The position numbers were made by a program, and so were the translations under genes. Shown here piece by piece: positions 46,844 to 58,080 of a DNA stretch of 64,000 nt. Below the pieces are notes generated by a model. That model did no database searches and was not told the DNA's origin. It saw nothing but the letters and a program-made list of their open reading frames with translations. The first letter of the stretch is position 1; every line of letters starts with the position of its first letter. Source of the DNA: Sapria himalayana (taxonomy: Eukaryota > Streptophyta > Magnoliopsida > Malpighiales > Rafflesiaceae); contig JAREIK010001468.1 of assembly GCA_029783825.1 (NCBI GenBank), forward strand, positions 496,001-560,000, in the 5' to 3' direction.

Positions 46844-48350
46844 GTGTGCCTTACAAGTGACAACTATTCTAACAAGCTAGAAACAAGATGGTTTTTAGAT
46901 AGTGAATTTACAAATAATATGATAGCAAATAAAAGCAATTTTCTTGGCATGGATGGTATATCAAAGGTAATTCTTGTCAATGGCTTTGTGGTAGAAGCTA
47001 AAGGCAAAGAGTCTATTATAGTCAAAACCAAAAAATGTGCAAGATGTATTCAAGATGTTCTTTATGTGCTGGATTTAGACCAAATTTTGTTGAGTATTGA
47101 ACAGCTTGTGGAAAATGGTTATTCGTTTCATTTTAGAGACAATTGTTGCATGATTTATGATAAAGATTTTATGATAAAGAAGAGGTGTGTGTTGAACAAT
47201 CTCAAAAATTTATTATCAAAGGGGAAGAAGACATAGTCTATAAGCTAAGAAAGGCATTATATGGTCTCAAGCAAACAATGAGAGTGTGGTAGAGTGAGAT
47301 TGATATGGTTATTTTCTTCAAAAAGACTTTTGTAGAAGCAAGTATGAACCAACCTTGTATGTGAAGAAAAAAGGTAAATATGACATCCTCATTATTGCTC
47401 TTTATGTTGATGATATGGTGTTTATTTGAAATAACAAAAAAGATGATGGTTGAATTCAAAAATGAAGTGATAAAAAAATATGAAATTAGTGATATGGAGT
47501 TGTTACATCATTTTCTTGGCATGGAGATTCACCAAGATGATGGTGTTTTTATTTCTCAGAAAAACTATCCTGAGAAAATTTTAAAAAGGTTTGGAATATT
47601 TGGTTACAAATTAGTAACTACTTTTCTTGTTTGCAATAAAAATTTGATGAAAGAAGATGGTGCAAAGAAGGTGGATGAAACTCTTTATAGGAGTTTGGTT
47701 GGGAATTTGTTGTATCTTACATCAATAAGGCCGGATATCATGTTTATTGTCATCCTATTATCGAGATTCATGAGCAATCCAAGTCAGATTCATTTTGGTG
47801 TTGGAAAAAGAGTCTTGAAGTATATTCAAGGTACAATGAGTTACGAGATTAGGTTCGGAAGAAATCCTAAAGTGAAGCTAATGGGATTTTGTGATAATGA
47901 TTAGGGAGGATGTGCATATGATATGAAAAGCACATAAGCTTGTGTTTTTTCTCTTGGCATGGGTGTATTTTCATGGTTATCAAAGAAGCAATAATCAGTG
48001 GCTCAATCCTCAGCTGAAGCAGAGTATGTATTGGCTTCAATTGCAACATCTCGAGTTATATGGCTTAGAAGATTTCTGGAGGATATTGGAGAAAAAAAAT
48101 CAACACCAACAGAGATGCTTTATGATAATAAATCAGCATTTTCTATGGCAAAGAATTTTTGTTTTCGTAGTAGAACCAAACATACTGCTCTCAAGTATCA
48201 TTTCATACATGAAGAAATTGAGCAAAATGAGATATAACTTGATTATTGCAAGTCAGAAGATCAAGTGGCATACTTCTTGACAAAAGCACTTACTAGCAAA
48301 ATTTCAAATGCTAAGGAAAGTTCTATGAGTTTAAGAACATTACATTTAAG
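46844..48350 (+). pseudogene. Protease fused by deletion to late RT and RNase H of Ty1-copia F
   Basis: Protease at 46844-47236 keeps RWFLDSEFTNNMIANKS (the family's WFLDSG active site with Gly changed to Glu). At about 47218-47230 the sequence jumps to reverse transcriptase in another frame: KGEEDIVYKLRKALYGLKQ, then SDMELLHHFLGMEIHQDDGV, LVGNLLYLTSIRPDIMF and VLKYIQGTMSYEI. RNase H follows: AQSSAEAEYVLASIATS, RTKHTALKYHFIHEEIEQ and SEDQVAYFLTKAL. Integrase and the first part of reverse transcriptase are absent. Stops occur, for example at 47902 and 48236. Confidence 0.88.
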
Positions 48351-48358
48351 GGGGTGAA

Positions 48359-48677
48359 TGTTGATGTGGTAAAGTACTAACTATAGTAAAGTTAGTGCAT
48401 TTAACAATGATGTATTGAGGCCAACAGATTATCTTGTGTTTGGAAAAAGGGGCCTTGTGTTTTTTAAAGTGGAGAATATATCAAATATAAAAGGTGACAG
48501 TAGCTGTGTAGTATCTGAGAGACAACACAGCCCATGTTTCAAAAAAAAACTATCCATATTTTTATTCTTCATGTTCTATTTTTTTCCTTTTTTTGCATCA
48601 TTATTTTCTTTTCTTCTTCTTCTTCTTCTTCCATATTTGCAAGTTACATTGGAGATTCATAGTTGGTTCTTCCAACA
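48359..48677 (+). repeat. 3' LTR of Ty1-copia F
   Basis: 319 bases, starts TGTTGATGTGG and ends TTCCAACA. Longer than the 5' LTR by about 78 bases in the T-rich/CTT-rich middle and near the start. Confidence 0.85.
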
Positions 48678-48682
48678 ATTTT

Positions 48683-50000
48683 ATTCAACTCATTCATAAA
48701 ATTGGAATGATCCTAGCATCAAAAATATGCTTTTAAACTTGTTACCATCACAACGGGTATATATCACTGTCGTTGCTAACACTAAGCCTACTTGCCCAAT
48801 GGCTTCCATTTGAGTTGAGTAACAATCTTATGATACTATGGTATAAACCTCTAATATCATGTTAATTAATTAATTGAAACTAAATGATTGCTTGTTAGTT
48901 TATGTAAAGAGTATACATGCATGCATTTATATAAGAGGCATATGTGCGTGGTACGTGATGACATTTATTTTGTGTGTGGTGCATGAACTAGTTAGGCATA
49001 AAGCCATAGTATAATATATATTAAAGTGTCAATATAGAAAATATAAAATAATTATGGCACTAGTTAAGAGTTACATATTGATGAAATTTTACAAAACAAT
49101 CAACATAACTCTATTTATATTTTACTCAAAACTAAAAAAAACTCGAACATTGAACTCTTATTATGTAAAAGTTATTTTGATTATATTTTAAGCTAATTAA
49201 TATAAACATAACATTAGTATTGTGAACAAGAATCAACACACCCAAAGAAATTGAATTGAAGTAATTACAATGAATAAGGGTTAGCCATTGATTGATGCTT
49301 CCATCTCAATTTTGTCAAACTAGTAAATTCAATTTATAGTTTTTTTATTGAACTTTACTATACAATCCCGCTTCTAGTGTGACTTTGTTTCTCATTGTTA
49401 TTGCTTTTAAGAATCTAAAAACTTGGGTGTTGATTTCATGTTTAACAACTCATTCTCAGACTTGCTCATTATTAACTAGGTAAAGTTCATTTGCTCCTTA
49501 ATTGGTAGTTGTTTGCTGTTTCGAATTAATCAGACATATGTGTTAGGATTACCCGAGGTGGAATGAGTGGCTTGGTCAACCCAATCTAGTTTCATTTATT
49601 TTTGGTTTGCTTTCCTTGGTTTATTTAGGCATAATTATTTTATTTAATATTATGTATTATGCAATTTATTTTAAATGTGTGCATACTACTAAGCATTGTT
49701 TTGGTGTTCAGGTGGAAGATTCATAAGAAGAATAGTAAGAAAATGCTTCAAGAATTACTCATTAGAGATAACAATGGAAAAGTAAAAAAGAGAGGAGGCT
49801 TATCACTATCTTTCCTATGAAAATACATCTTCTCCTTTGTAATGCAATGGAAAATATGAGAAGAATACACAAAAAAGCTATCTTGATCTCTAACAAAATA
49901 AGACAACTATGTTGCTTAATTCTTCAATGCTCTCTCTTGGTTATAAAGGAGAGAGAGAAAGTAGTTACTATAAAAAATTATTTGTTGTTAGGTGTTTCTC
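48683..50000. other. AT-rich DNA without assigned content
   Basis: No coding or repeat structure recognised. The 70-residue frame at 49817-50029 has no family features. Confidence 0.5.
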
Positions 50001-52820
50001 TTAGTGAAGTGAAGTTCTCATTTGATTGATATTTGGTGTTCAAACTATCAAAATTTTTTATATATTTTTCTAGTTTATAATAATGTGTAGACATGAAAAT
50101 TGAGATAATATGAGTTAATTTCATGATTTTAACATTTTGAAGTTATGATAAATAGTCATGAAGCTAAAATATTTTTAGCAATGTTTCATATAGATGAGGT
50201 AGATCATTGAATCTTACATAGTTTTGGCTTTCATCCTTCGGACAAAACTCTATCAAATTAGTCGAGACAATTCTTTTTTGTCATGACCCAACTAACTCAT
50301 TAGCATTATCTTTCCACTATGTAATATTTTATTAATGGCTGTGATATTGACATGGAGTCGTAACTATACTTAGCTCAAAAAATTAAATAGTTACGATATT
50401 AATTCTTTGATACAACAACCAAGTAATCCAATGGTGCTCAAGGTCATGGTGAAGTCTAAGTGCCATAAATTTATTTTTAATATAGCTTAATAGTCTCAAG
50501 TCAGAGTCATAACTTTTTTATAAAGTTTTAATTTTTGAGTTATAGAAAATTATAAAGTTACAACTACTCATATAAAAACCATGATAATTATTCAAAATCA
50601 TGATTTTTATGATACTAAATATTATAGAGAATATTACTAGGGTACAACCATCTCCAAGGTTGTGACATTTTATCCTCAAAGGAAAGCATAGCCTTGACTT
50701 GTATGCTCAACCTAATTTCTAATATCGTGGCATCCTCATATTTCCTTAATAACATTATATTTATATTTATATATATGAGAAAAGAGAATATTAGTTTCAT
50801 GACCATCCATAATAATAATTCAAAATCATAATTTTTAGGATATTAAATATTATAGAGGATATTACTTTGGTACAACCATCTCCAAGGTTGTGACAATTGT
50901 CTTTAAAGGAATGCATAGCCTTGACTTGTGTGCTCAAGCTATTTTCTAATATCATGGCATCATCATAGTACCTCGATAGCATGATATATTTATGAGAGAA
51001 TAGGATATCAGTGCCACAACTACCCATAGCACTGTGGACAATTGAAAGATATGAAGAAAAACATTTTACTATGGTCATTTCTTAGCATACGGCCACTTCC
51101 AACACATGAAAGACTTTCTCAACACTATGACTATTTCTTAGCACCATGTCCATACAAAACTCAAGAAAGACTATTTCATATGTTATGGATTCTACATAGT
51201 GCCAAAAGCTATATAACAAAATGTGAAGTTGTTATCACTTTGAGGCCACTTCCCATCATTGCAACCCTTTATTGACAAAAAAAGACCAAGGGCATGAAGA
51301 TGTTACCATTTCACAATACTATAAATTTGTGTTATAGAGACAATGGGCCCAAGTTATGATTATTGTCAATACCATGACTTTCTGTTGTGGAAAGATCAAG
51401 ATGCAAGTCATTGTCGCTACCAATTTCTAGAGTGGTAACCTCAAGCCAGAGAAATAAAGGCCTAAGATTGCAATCTTTTTTTAAAAGATATGACTTACTA
51501 CTTAGAGTAATATAATGTAGCTCAAGTAAAAAAGTAACAGATAAAAAAATTTCCAACAATCTCTCATTTTCCTTTTCTTATCCTTCATGCAACATAAAAA
51601 GTCATATCAACTAATAAACCCTCTGAGAAAATTTTACACTCCCTATGAATTTTATAAGCATGTAAGGGACACTAGATTAATATTAATCCCTATAGTTGGA
51701 AGGCATAGCTCCTGAACCTCTCTCCTCTTGGGATAAATTTAGGAATTTGTATCAAACTAACATGTGTCTAGGGTTTGTATAAATTAGGATATGTGACTTA
51801 AATTAATTTTTATTAATGAATGAATGTGTTTGATTTATTTTATATAATGGATATTGATAGATAGTAATTAAATAGAACTTGGACTAGAATTTTGATTATT
51901 AGTAGGTTTATGCAAAATTGTTATGATAGATGGTGACAAGTAAACTGAGGCTCACTTATGCATATGGTATGAAGGAAGTAAGGATTCTTCCAACTTACAT
52001 TACATGAGATAAATTTATTCATTGAAACTCAAAATTTAGATATGTTAATTATCACTAATATAGTGCTTATAAAGCTAAAAGTATGAATACTTTTACAATT
52101 CAATTCTTTATACACATCTTAAAAAACTAGTTCTCAATTGATTAACATTATGTAGAATATTCTTCCAATGAGTTTAACTTTAGTATGTGAGTCACATCAT
52201 CATCGAGGAGGATAGTGGAAGGTAATTATCAAGAAATACATGAGTATCTTGTAACTCACATGGTTGTAATAGTCTTTTATAATATTTTAGACTAGAAAAT
52301 AAGAATGTAAATATAAAGTAATTATCAAAGATAGTTAATAAAGTTTCCTAATGGTATATGATTGTGATGGCTCACAGGTAGAAATAAATTGTTGTCTTTG
52401 TGGTGGTGTATTAAGTGGAAAAGTATGAGAGGACTACCATTAGAATAATTTCAATGGTGATAATCACTTTATATACTATTAGAAAGAAAGAGTCATTACA
52501 TAATATCTTAACTTTTATTTTATGTCTAACTTAATATAAGTCAAGCAACTTAAATGCTACCACATAGATTAAATAAATAAAATGAGAGCCTAAGATTATC
52601 TAATAATCTAAGTATTTATTTTACTTAAAAGGATTTATCTCATTATTAAATAAGTGAACTGTCGATACAATCACTATGAGGTTAATATCTGAATGAAAAA
52701 TTATTTTACTACTTGTATGACTCATACACTTATAGATTTTAGTTGATAAGACACTTTCATTAATAAGCTTTTAGAATATTGTCCAACTGATAAAATTAAA
52801 TGACGTAAAAAAGTCACAAC
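50000..52820 (+). repeat. LTR-C: second long copy of the gypsy LTR
   Basis: Aligns in order with LTR-A (31.03-33.33 kb), best over 51800-52750 against 32140-33280. The right end stops near 52820, where LTR-A meets its primer site; no primer site follows here, so this may be a solo LTR or the 3' LTR of a broken element. Its left edge is approximate. It contains a tandem duplication (about 50577-51030) and degenerate CCATGACTTT-type units (51040-51440). Confidence 0.5.
50577..51030. repeat. Tandem duplication of about 225 bp in LTR-C
   Basis: Both units contain ACAACCATCTCCAAGGTTGT, then AGCATAGCCTTGACTTGTAT or GCATAGCCTTGACTTGTGT, then TTTCTAATATC and a TGAGAGAATA-like end. Each also holds a small palindrome, ACAACCATCTCCAAGGTTGT. 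Confidence 0.8.
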
Positions 52821-54269
52821 AATGATATGATTTGACAAAGCAACAAGCAAACTTTTTTGTGTTCGAATGTTTTTCGAATAGGAAAATTGAGGATGTCCTG
52901 GAGCTTTATTTTGAACTAAGAAATGTGTGAGAATGAAAGGATTATAGAGGTGTTGTTTCGAGTTCGACATTAACAATGCTACATGATGCACATATTGAAG
53001 ATGAAAACTCATGCTTTATTGTTTAATGTCGCAGTTCATGGTTGTAAGGTTGTATCCTTGGTATTTTTAAAATTTTAGAAATAGTTATGACCTAGGGATC
53101 AATATGATTTTTTATTCATCTAAATCAGAGGATTTTCCAATATAAAATCCTAATGTTGTATTTGACAGTGAGTTTCGTGAGTGCAAGGCATTGTTTATTT
53201 TTTGGTAGCGTAGAAAAATATGGGTAGTGTAGTGTGGATACTATTTCAGTCATATAGAAAAGTAGATTCATTGTGCATGTGTGCAGTGTAGTGTTTGTGC
53301 ATTCCATAAGACATTGTGTATATGTGTAATCTCATAATTCCAATGCTTATTATATGTGTTGTGCTTTAACCACTAATCATCACCTAAAGTGGCCAAACTG
53401 TATTAGATTATTTTTTTAATAACTACTTCCACTAAGATACTTTCAGTTTTTTTTTTCATGAGTGAATGCCCCTTTGATGTAAAGAAATTAAAATAATTAA
53501 GTTTTCCAATTTTTTTTCAAAAAAAGCTGAGACTTAAGAAATTACTCCAGTCAAATGATCTCGAATTCATCATCTATAACAACGATAACTAATCCAACAA
53601 CGACATGTATAAAAAGAAGTTATTTCTCTAAAGTATTTGATGAAAGTAAATATAATTTTAAATACACATTACCCTTTGAAGTCTGCGAGTTAAAATTATA
53701 GAAAATAATATGTAAACAATGAGGAAAATATCAAAATGATTAATATATAAAAATAATTATATTAATTTATTTTTACACCGGAAAATAAGACATCAATAAC
53801 CCATCAAAATTACAATTAATTAAAGGACAGAAGATCAGTTTATTTTAACATAGGAGAAATCAAAATAAAGTATATAATTTCAAATGCTCAAACACATCCA
53901 TAACGATAAGGTAGTTCGATTGATAAATAAGCAAACTATCTAACTGTTGTGTATCTTTATATAAATCATTATATTCAAATTGTTGGAATGATAATTTTAT
54001 CTCTCTATTCATATATGAATAGAGAGATAATATGAGATGTGATTAGGAGGAAGTGGAGAAGAGGATAAGAAAAAATGTATATTTTTTGATGTCCCTTTGA
54101 GAATTGTTTCTCCATTCAAATGAAGATAAAAAATATATATTCGATTTTAAAAGATGTTTATGCAATAGTGCATTAAAAAAAAGGAATAAAAAAAGCAAAA
54201 AAAAAACAAAAACCTAATTTTTTTTAATGTTTATTTAAAAATGATAATTCCAGCACCAACAGCAAATTA
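52821..54269. other. AT-rich DNA without assigned content
   Basis: No gene or element recognised. Minus-strand frames at 52722-53012 and 53125-53307 have no family features. Confidence 0.5.
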
Positions 54270-54340
54270 GCACCAGTGGTCTAGTGGTAGAATAGTACCC
54301 TGCCACGGTACAGACCCGGGTTCGATTCCCGGCTGGTGCA
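54270..54340 (+). tRNA. tRNA-Gly (GCC anticodon)
   Basis: A complete 71-base nuclear tRNA gene without intron. Acceptor stem GCACCAG pairs with CTGGTGC, followed by the discriminator base A. The A box TGGTCTAGTGG and B box GGTTCGATTCC (internal Pol III promoters) are intact. The anticodon loop contains GCC at 54302-54304, reading glycine codons GGC and GGU. No run of four T occurs until 54434, so a Pol III transcript would extend about 94 bases beyond the tRNA. Confidence 0.97.
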
Positions 54341-54345
54341 TCATC

Positions 54346-54430
54346 GAGCGATGAAGACAAAGTGCTCTTCGTGGAATACCAAAACACACAATCCTGAAAT
54401 AAACGTGGATTTGCCAGCACATCAGAGCTC
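54346..54430 (+). ncRNA. Candidate C/D-type snoRNA cotranscribed with tRNA-Gly
   Basis: Directly after the tRNA, GAGC (54346-54349) and GCTC (54427-54430) could form a terminal stem. Just inside it are ATGAAGA (54351-54357, one change from the C-box RTGATGA) and CAGA (54423-54426, one change from the D-box CTGA). An exact CTGA lies at 54394-54397 and could be D' or the real D box. Plants are known to make dicistronic tRNA-Gly/snoR43 transcripts cut by RNase Z, and the spacing and the absent early terminator fit that arrangement. The boxes are imperfect and no guide target was verified. Confidence 0.45.
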
Positions 54431-54433
54431 TTA

Positions 54434-54444
54434 TTTTTTTTTTT
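54434..54444 (+). terminator. Pol III poly-T terminator
   Basis: A run of eleven T, the first run of four or more T after the tRNA, lying four bases beyond the candidate snoRNA stem. Confidence 0.65.
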
Positions 54445-55034
54445 ATTCTTTTGGCCATCTAAAAATTTATTAAATTTCAGACTATCAAAATACTATATAT
54501 AATGCAACAATGTCAACCCATGTATATATCTAATTTTAGAATATATTAGTATAAAATTAGTTTCTTTTTATTTTTGGTTGGTTTACCAAAAGCATGCTTT
54601 TTTTTTATTTTGTAAACTTATGCTTAGACTAAAACCAATCATAATATGTGATAAATCCCAAAATTAAATAGATCAATCCAATTTATAGATGGGAAATAGG
54701 CTAGGCCGACCCACCTAGGCTACGTGGCCTAAATAAGGTTGAGACATTTCTACTCATTTTTAGTCATGACAATTTTTATTAAGTCAAGCACAGATCAACC
54801 CTACACGATTTGCAGGCTAAAATGAGTTAAACATGCTAAAATATTAAAAATGATAAAAAATATATATTTTTCACCAATAATGTTTATTATCTGCTAAAAG
54901 TCTCACCACTTTAAATCTATATTAGGAATATATATTGTAATGATTAATTAATCTCGTATCTATTTTTCTAATGAAATGATTCACAAGTCAGAGTAGTCAT
55001 AACCAATATAAACTTTTATGGAAGATAATATTAC

Positions 55035-55140
55035 CAATACAAAAATACAAAAAATACAAAAAATACAAAAAAATACAAAAAATACAAAAAATACAAAAAA
55101 TACAAAAAATACAAAAAATACAAAAATACAAAAATACAAA
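55035..55140. repeat. Minisatellite of ATACAAAAA units
   Basis: About ten to eleven units of 7 to 11 bases, varying in the length of the A run. Confidence 0.95.
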
Positions 55141-55495
55141 TAATGAGATATTGTAATAATAAATTTGCAGGGGATAACTATATGGTCATTCTAAAAATTT
55201 AAAGAAAATACTTTGAAGGATTGAGTTTATAATTGACCTCATTTCGAATCTTTTATTTATCTCAAATGCTTCCTTTTTTTTTTTAATAAAAAAAAATTAT
55301 AATTTATTATAATTTATAATAAAAAGATTATACTTTGAGGATTTTAATTTATAATTTATTATAATTTTGTGGTAAGAGATAAATTAAATTCAAAATGAGG
55401 ATTTGTGATAAATTAAATTATCGCGTTCTCTCCCTTTTAATTTATTGGCATCTCGCTTCTTTCAGAAAACTTCGAAGGAAACTGAATGGGCGAAA

Positions 55496-56397
55496 ATGGA
55501 AGTTCTCTGCATTGTCACAGATGGCGCTGTCGTCGTGTTGGACATGAAGGAGATACTAGAGAGCGAGGAGTGGAACGGGGTCCAATTAGGTCCAATTAGG
55601 TCCAATTAGGGGTCCAATTTTGTGGTAAGGTCCAATTACGGTCGCCGCCGGCGACAAGATTGATCGATTTTGACGAGGCTAACATGCCGATAGCCATCGG
55701 TTGCTTTAAGTCGGGGAACACTCTGTACATGTTTGGGGGAAATTATCCCACACGCAAAGATGACCCGCCTGGTACTTATGGCGGCCTGACGTACTGGTGC
55801 CCGGAGTGCGGGTACGATGTAACGATGTTGGACCTCTGCGACCCTGACCCTCGTGCGAAACCCGTTTGTGTGGGCAAACTGAAGGGTCCAAAAATTACCC
55901 CATTAATTTTCGAATTGAAGTCCAGAATATATGTATATGTATTCTCCTCCATTTCCGCTGATCTTCAGCACGATTTTGAAGTTTGGGATCCGGTGACCAG
56001 GGAGGCATCTTCTCTCCCACCTCTCCCGTCCCAATTTCGCAGTGTATCGGGCTACTTCCTCACGCAAGGGGGTTTTTTTCCACGCGTGGACACCAATGAA
56101 AGTTTTTATTTTGCCATTGATGACCAGACCTGGGAGCCTCTCACAGAGCAATCAAAATCAAACGAAGCCTATTCATGTAATTTTGAGGATTTCATTATGT
56201 TTGGAGAGGTATTGGCTCCCGGACACGATGACATTTCTATGTATTATGTTGAAGATGGAATTGGAACTCTAAAGGTTATTCTACGTGAACCTCACTTCGC
56301 TCGAGCCCATCGCTGGTATAAAAGCTATAGGGCTCTTAATGTTGGATGCGGAATGAAGCTTGATATGAGTTTTTGGTCCAAATTCTTCAAATTCTGA
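55496..56397 (+). CDS. Kelch-like beta-propeller protein, interrupted near its start by a 50-bp tandem repeat
   Basis: The main frame runs from before 55660 to TGA 56395-56397. It contains Kelch-like strands: GNTLYMFGGNYP, then LIFELKSRIYVYVFSS, then FEVWDPVTREASSLPPLPSQ and ESFYFAIDDQTWEPLTEQ. Partners or a catalytic role cannot be named. An upstream ATG at 55496 opens a second frame, MEVLCIVTDGAVVVLDMKEI, that hits TAG after 38 codons because of 50 extra bases (55580-55629) made of GTCCAATTAG repeats. Removing exactly those 50 bases, which begin GT and end AG, joins 55496-55579 to 55630-56397 in one frame of 283 residues. This may be a very short intron or a frameshifting mutation. If it is a mutation, translation could start at Met 55660 (245 residues). 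Confidence 0.65.
55580..55629 (+). repeat. GTCCAATTAG tandem repeat, splice-compatible 50-bp insert
   Basis: Three GTCCAATTAG units, then a variant GTCCAATTTTGTGGTAAG, followed by a further GTCCAATTA at 55630. The insert starts GT, ends AG, and is flanked by direct repeats. Confidence 0.8.
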
Positions 56398-58080
56398 ACT
56401 TCTTTCAATTCTCAACCATTGAAAGAACTGCAGGAACAAGAGAGTCACCCACCTCACCCCTTAGGACTCCTGCATATCTGTCATTGGGGCCTCCTTATTT
56501 GCCGTTAGAGCAAACAAACGGGTAAAAACTATTGATTAGGGCTTTTTAATTTCTTTCTTAATTTCTTTACTACTACCACATGCATTGTTCATGAGGAAGC
56601 TAGGATAATATATTAATGAATTTAAATTAGTTTTTATATTTTTGTTGATATTTTATCAATATTTCTAATATATTTATAAATTTAATGTCTTTATCATCCC
56701 TCTATGTGTGTGTGTGTGTGTGTGTGTATCTCTATATAAATGTGTGTAATTTTTAAAATTATTTTTAATTTTAATGATATATAAAATATATTTATCATGT
56801 CTTCGGTTCGATAGCATTTTGATAGCAGTTTGATTACGGCCTAGCCAGTAAAATTTGGACTGATATCTTTTTCAGTCTAGTCACTGGTATAGTTTTCTTA
56901 ATATTAAATATTTTATAATCACAATTATCATGTACATATACATAAATTAATTATAAATATCTATTTAATTTGACATTGTTTAAAAATTCACGCAAAATAT
57001 TTAATGTTTTATATTGTCAAATTAAGAATTCTCATTGATCATTTTTATGAGCATCTAGGTCTCAAATTTGATTCTCAAACAATTAATGCTTGTGTTTGAC
57101 GTGACTTTGTCATTAATTAGGGGTTAGAGATCATGCTCTCTTGGGATTTTCATGTTTTTGGTCTAAATTCAAATTTTATCTTTTCTTTTTGAGGTTTTTA
57201 TGTCTATCTTTTAAATTGAGACCCATTGAGTTTTTATGTGGATCTTGAAGTTGAGAGTCATGATTTTAGGTTGATGTCGTGACTCAAGATATTATTTAAA
57301 TTATTTTTAGATTACAAACTCATGGTACCAAGAATGATAGTGATTGAGATAATTATTCTCTGAAGTACAAAGTTGTGATATCAAAAATTATCGTGACCAA
57401 GGTAATTTTTCTATGGAATACAAAGTAATGGCAGAAAGAAAGTCACCCTTAAAAAAATTATTCTGCGAAACACATTGTCGTGGTGGTAAGAGAGACTGTG
57501 ACTCAATGACTGTGAAAGTTTCTCTCTTGAAAAGATAGTCAATACGGGAAAAATCTTCTGCACCTAAAAATTATTTGATATTATTTGATTTTGGCTATGT
57601 TATGAATATGTCATAGTACTGAAAAATACACTATGATTATTATATTAATTATTATTTTTATTATTATTAATTTGATAAGTAAGAAAGAGTGGATTTTATC
57701 AAGATTGTAAATATTATCTTTTTTTTTTTTGTTATCTTTTCTTTAGATAAGTCAAATAGCTCAAGTGTCTGCCAACGATAATCTTATTTCCCTCAATTGT
57801 GAGTGACTATACTTTTTTTAGCTAAGAGTATCACTACAGCCCAACTACTCAACCAATTAACAATAGATGTTGGGCACTTGCAAATGAATGCTCTCGTCTA
57901 TATCCTAAATGGAATGATGTCTCGACCCCTTGCTTATTATTGCTTGGGATTGGTTCAAAAAAATTATTCCTTTTTTTCTTCCTATAATTTTATCCTTGCA
58001 CTAGTTTCTCATAGCTACTACCACCTAATGGAGGGGGCTACCAAATGCAAAAAAATAAAGTAAAATAGTTGATTTCAACA
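56398..58080. other. AT-rich intergenic DNA, one microsatellite and one diverged tandem repeat
   Basis: Downstream of the Kelch-like gene. Contains (TG)n at about 56705-56728 and a diverged tandem repeat at 57304-57510. No supported gene. Confidence 0.6.
57304..57510. repeat. Diverged tandem repeat of about 51-53 bp, four units
   Basis: Units centred on ATTACAAACTCATGG, AGTACAAAGTTGTGATATC, AATACAAAGTAATGGC and AACACATTGTCGTGG, spaced 51-53 bases. The reverse complement recalls the CCATGACTTT repeats in LTR-A and LTR-C. Confidence 0.5.

Larger units (their letters stand above)
44757..48677 (+). mobile_element. Ty1-copia retrotransposon F, internally deleted (no integrase)
   Basis: LTRs at 44757-44997 and 48359-48677, flanked by ATTTC (44752-44756) and ATTTT (48678-48682), a 4-of-5 target duplication. 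After the 5' LTR, TAGTATTGGAGCT (from about 45003) resembles the copia primer site. Before the 3' LTR, TTAAGGGGGTGAA is the polypurine tract. Gag, zinc knuckle, protease, late reverse transcriptase and RNase H are present in order. Integrase and early reverse transcriptase are missing. Confidence 0.9.

Noticed and set aside
54680..54840. GC-richer stretch with TAGGCCGACC and GGCTACGTGGCC considered as another hAT fragment
   Set aside because: No terminal repeat or target duplication found; similarity to the other hAT copies is only compositional.
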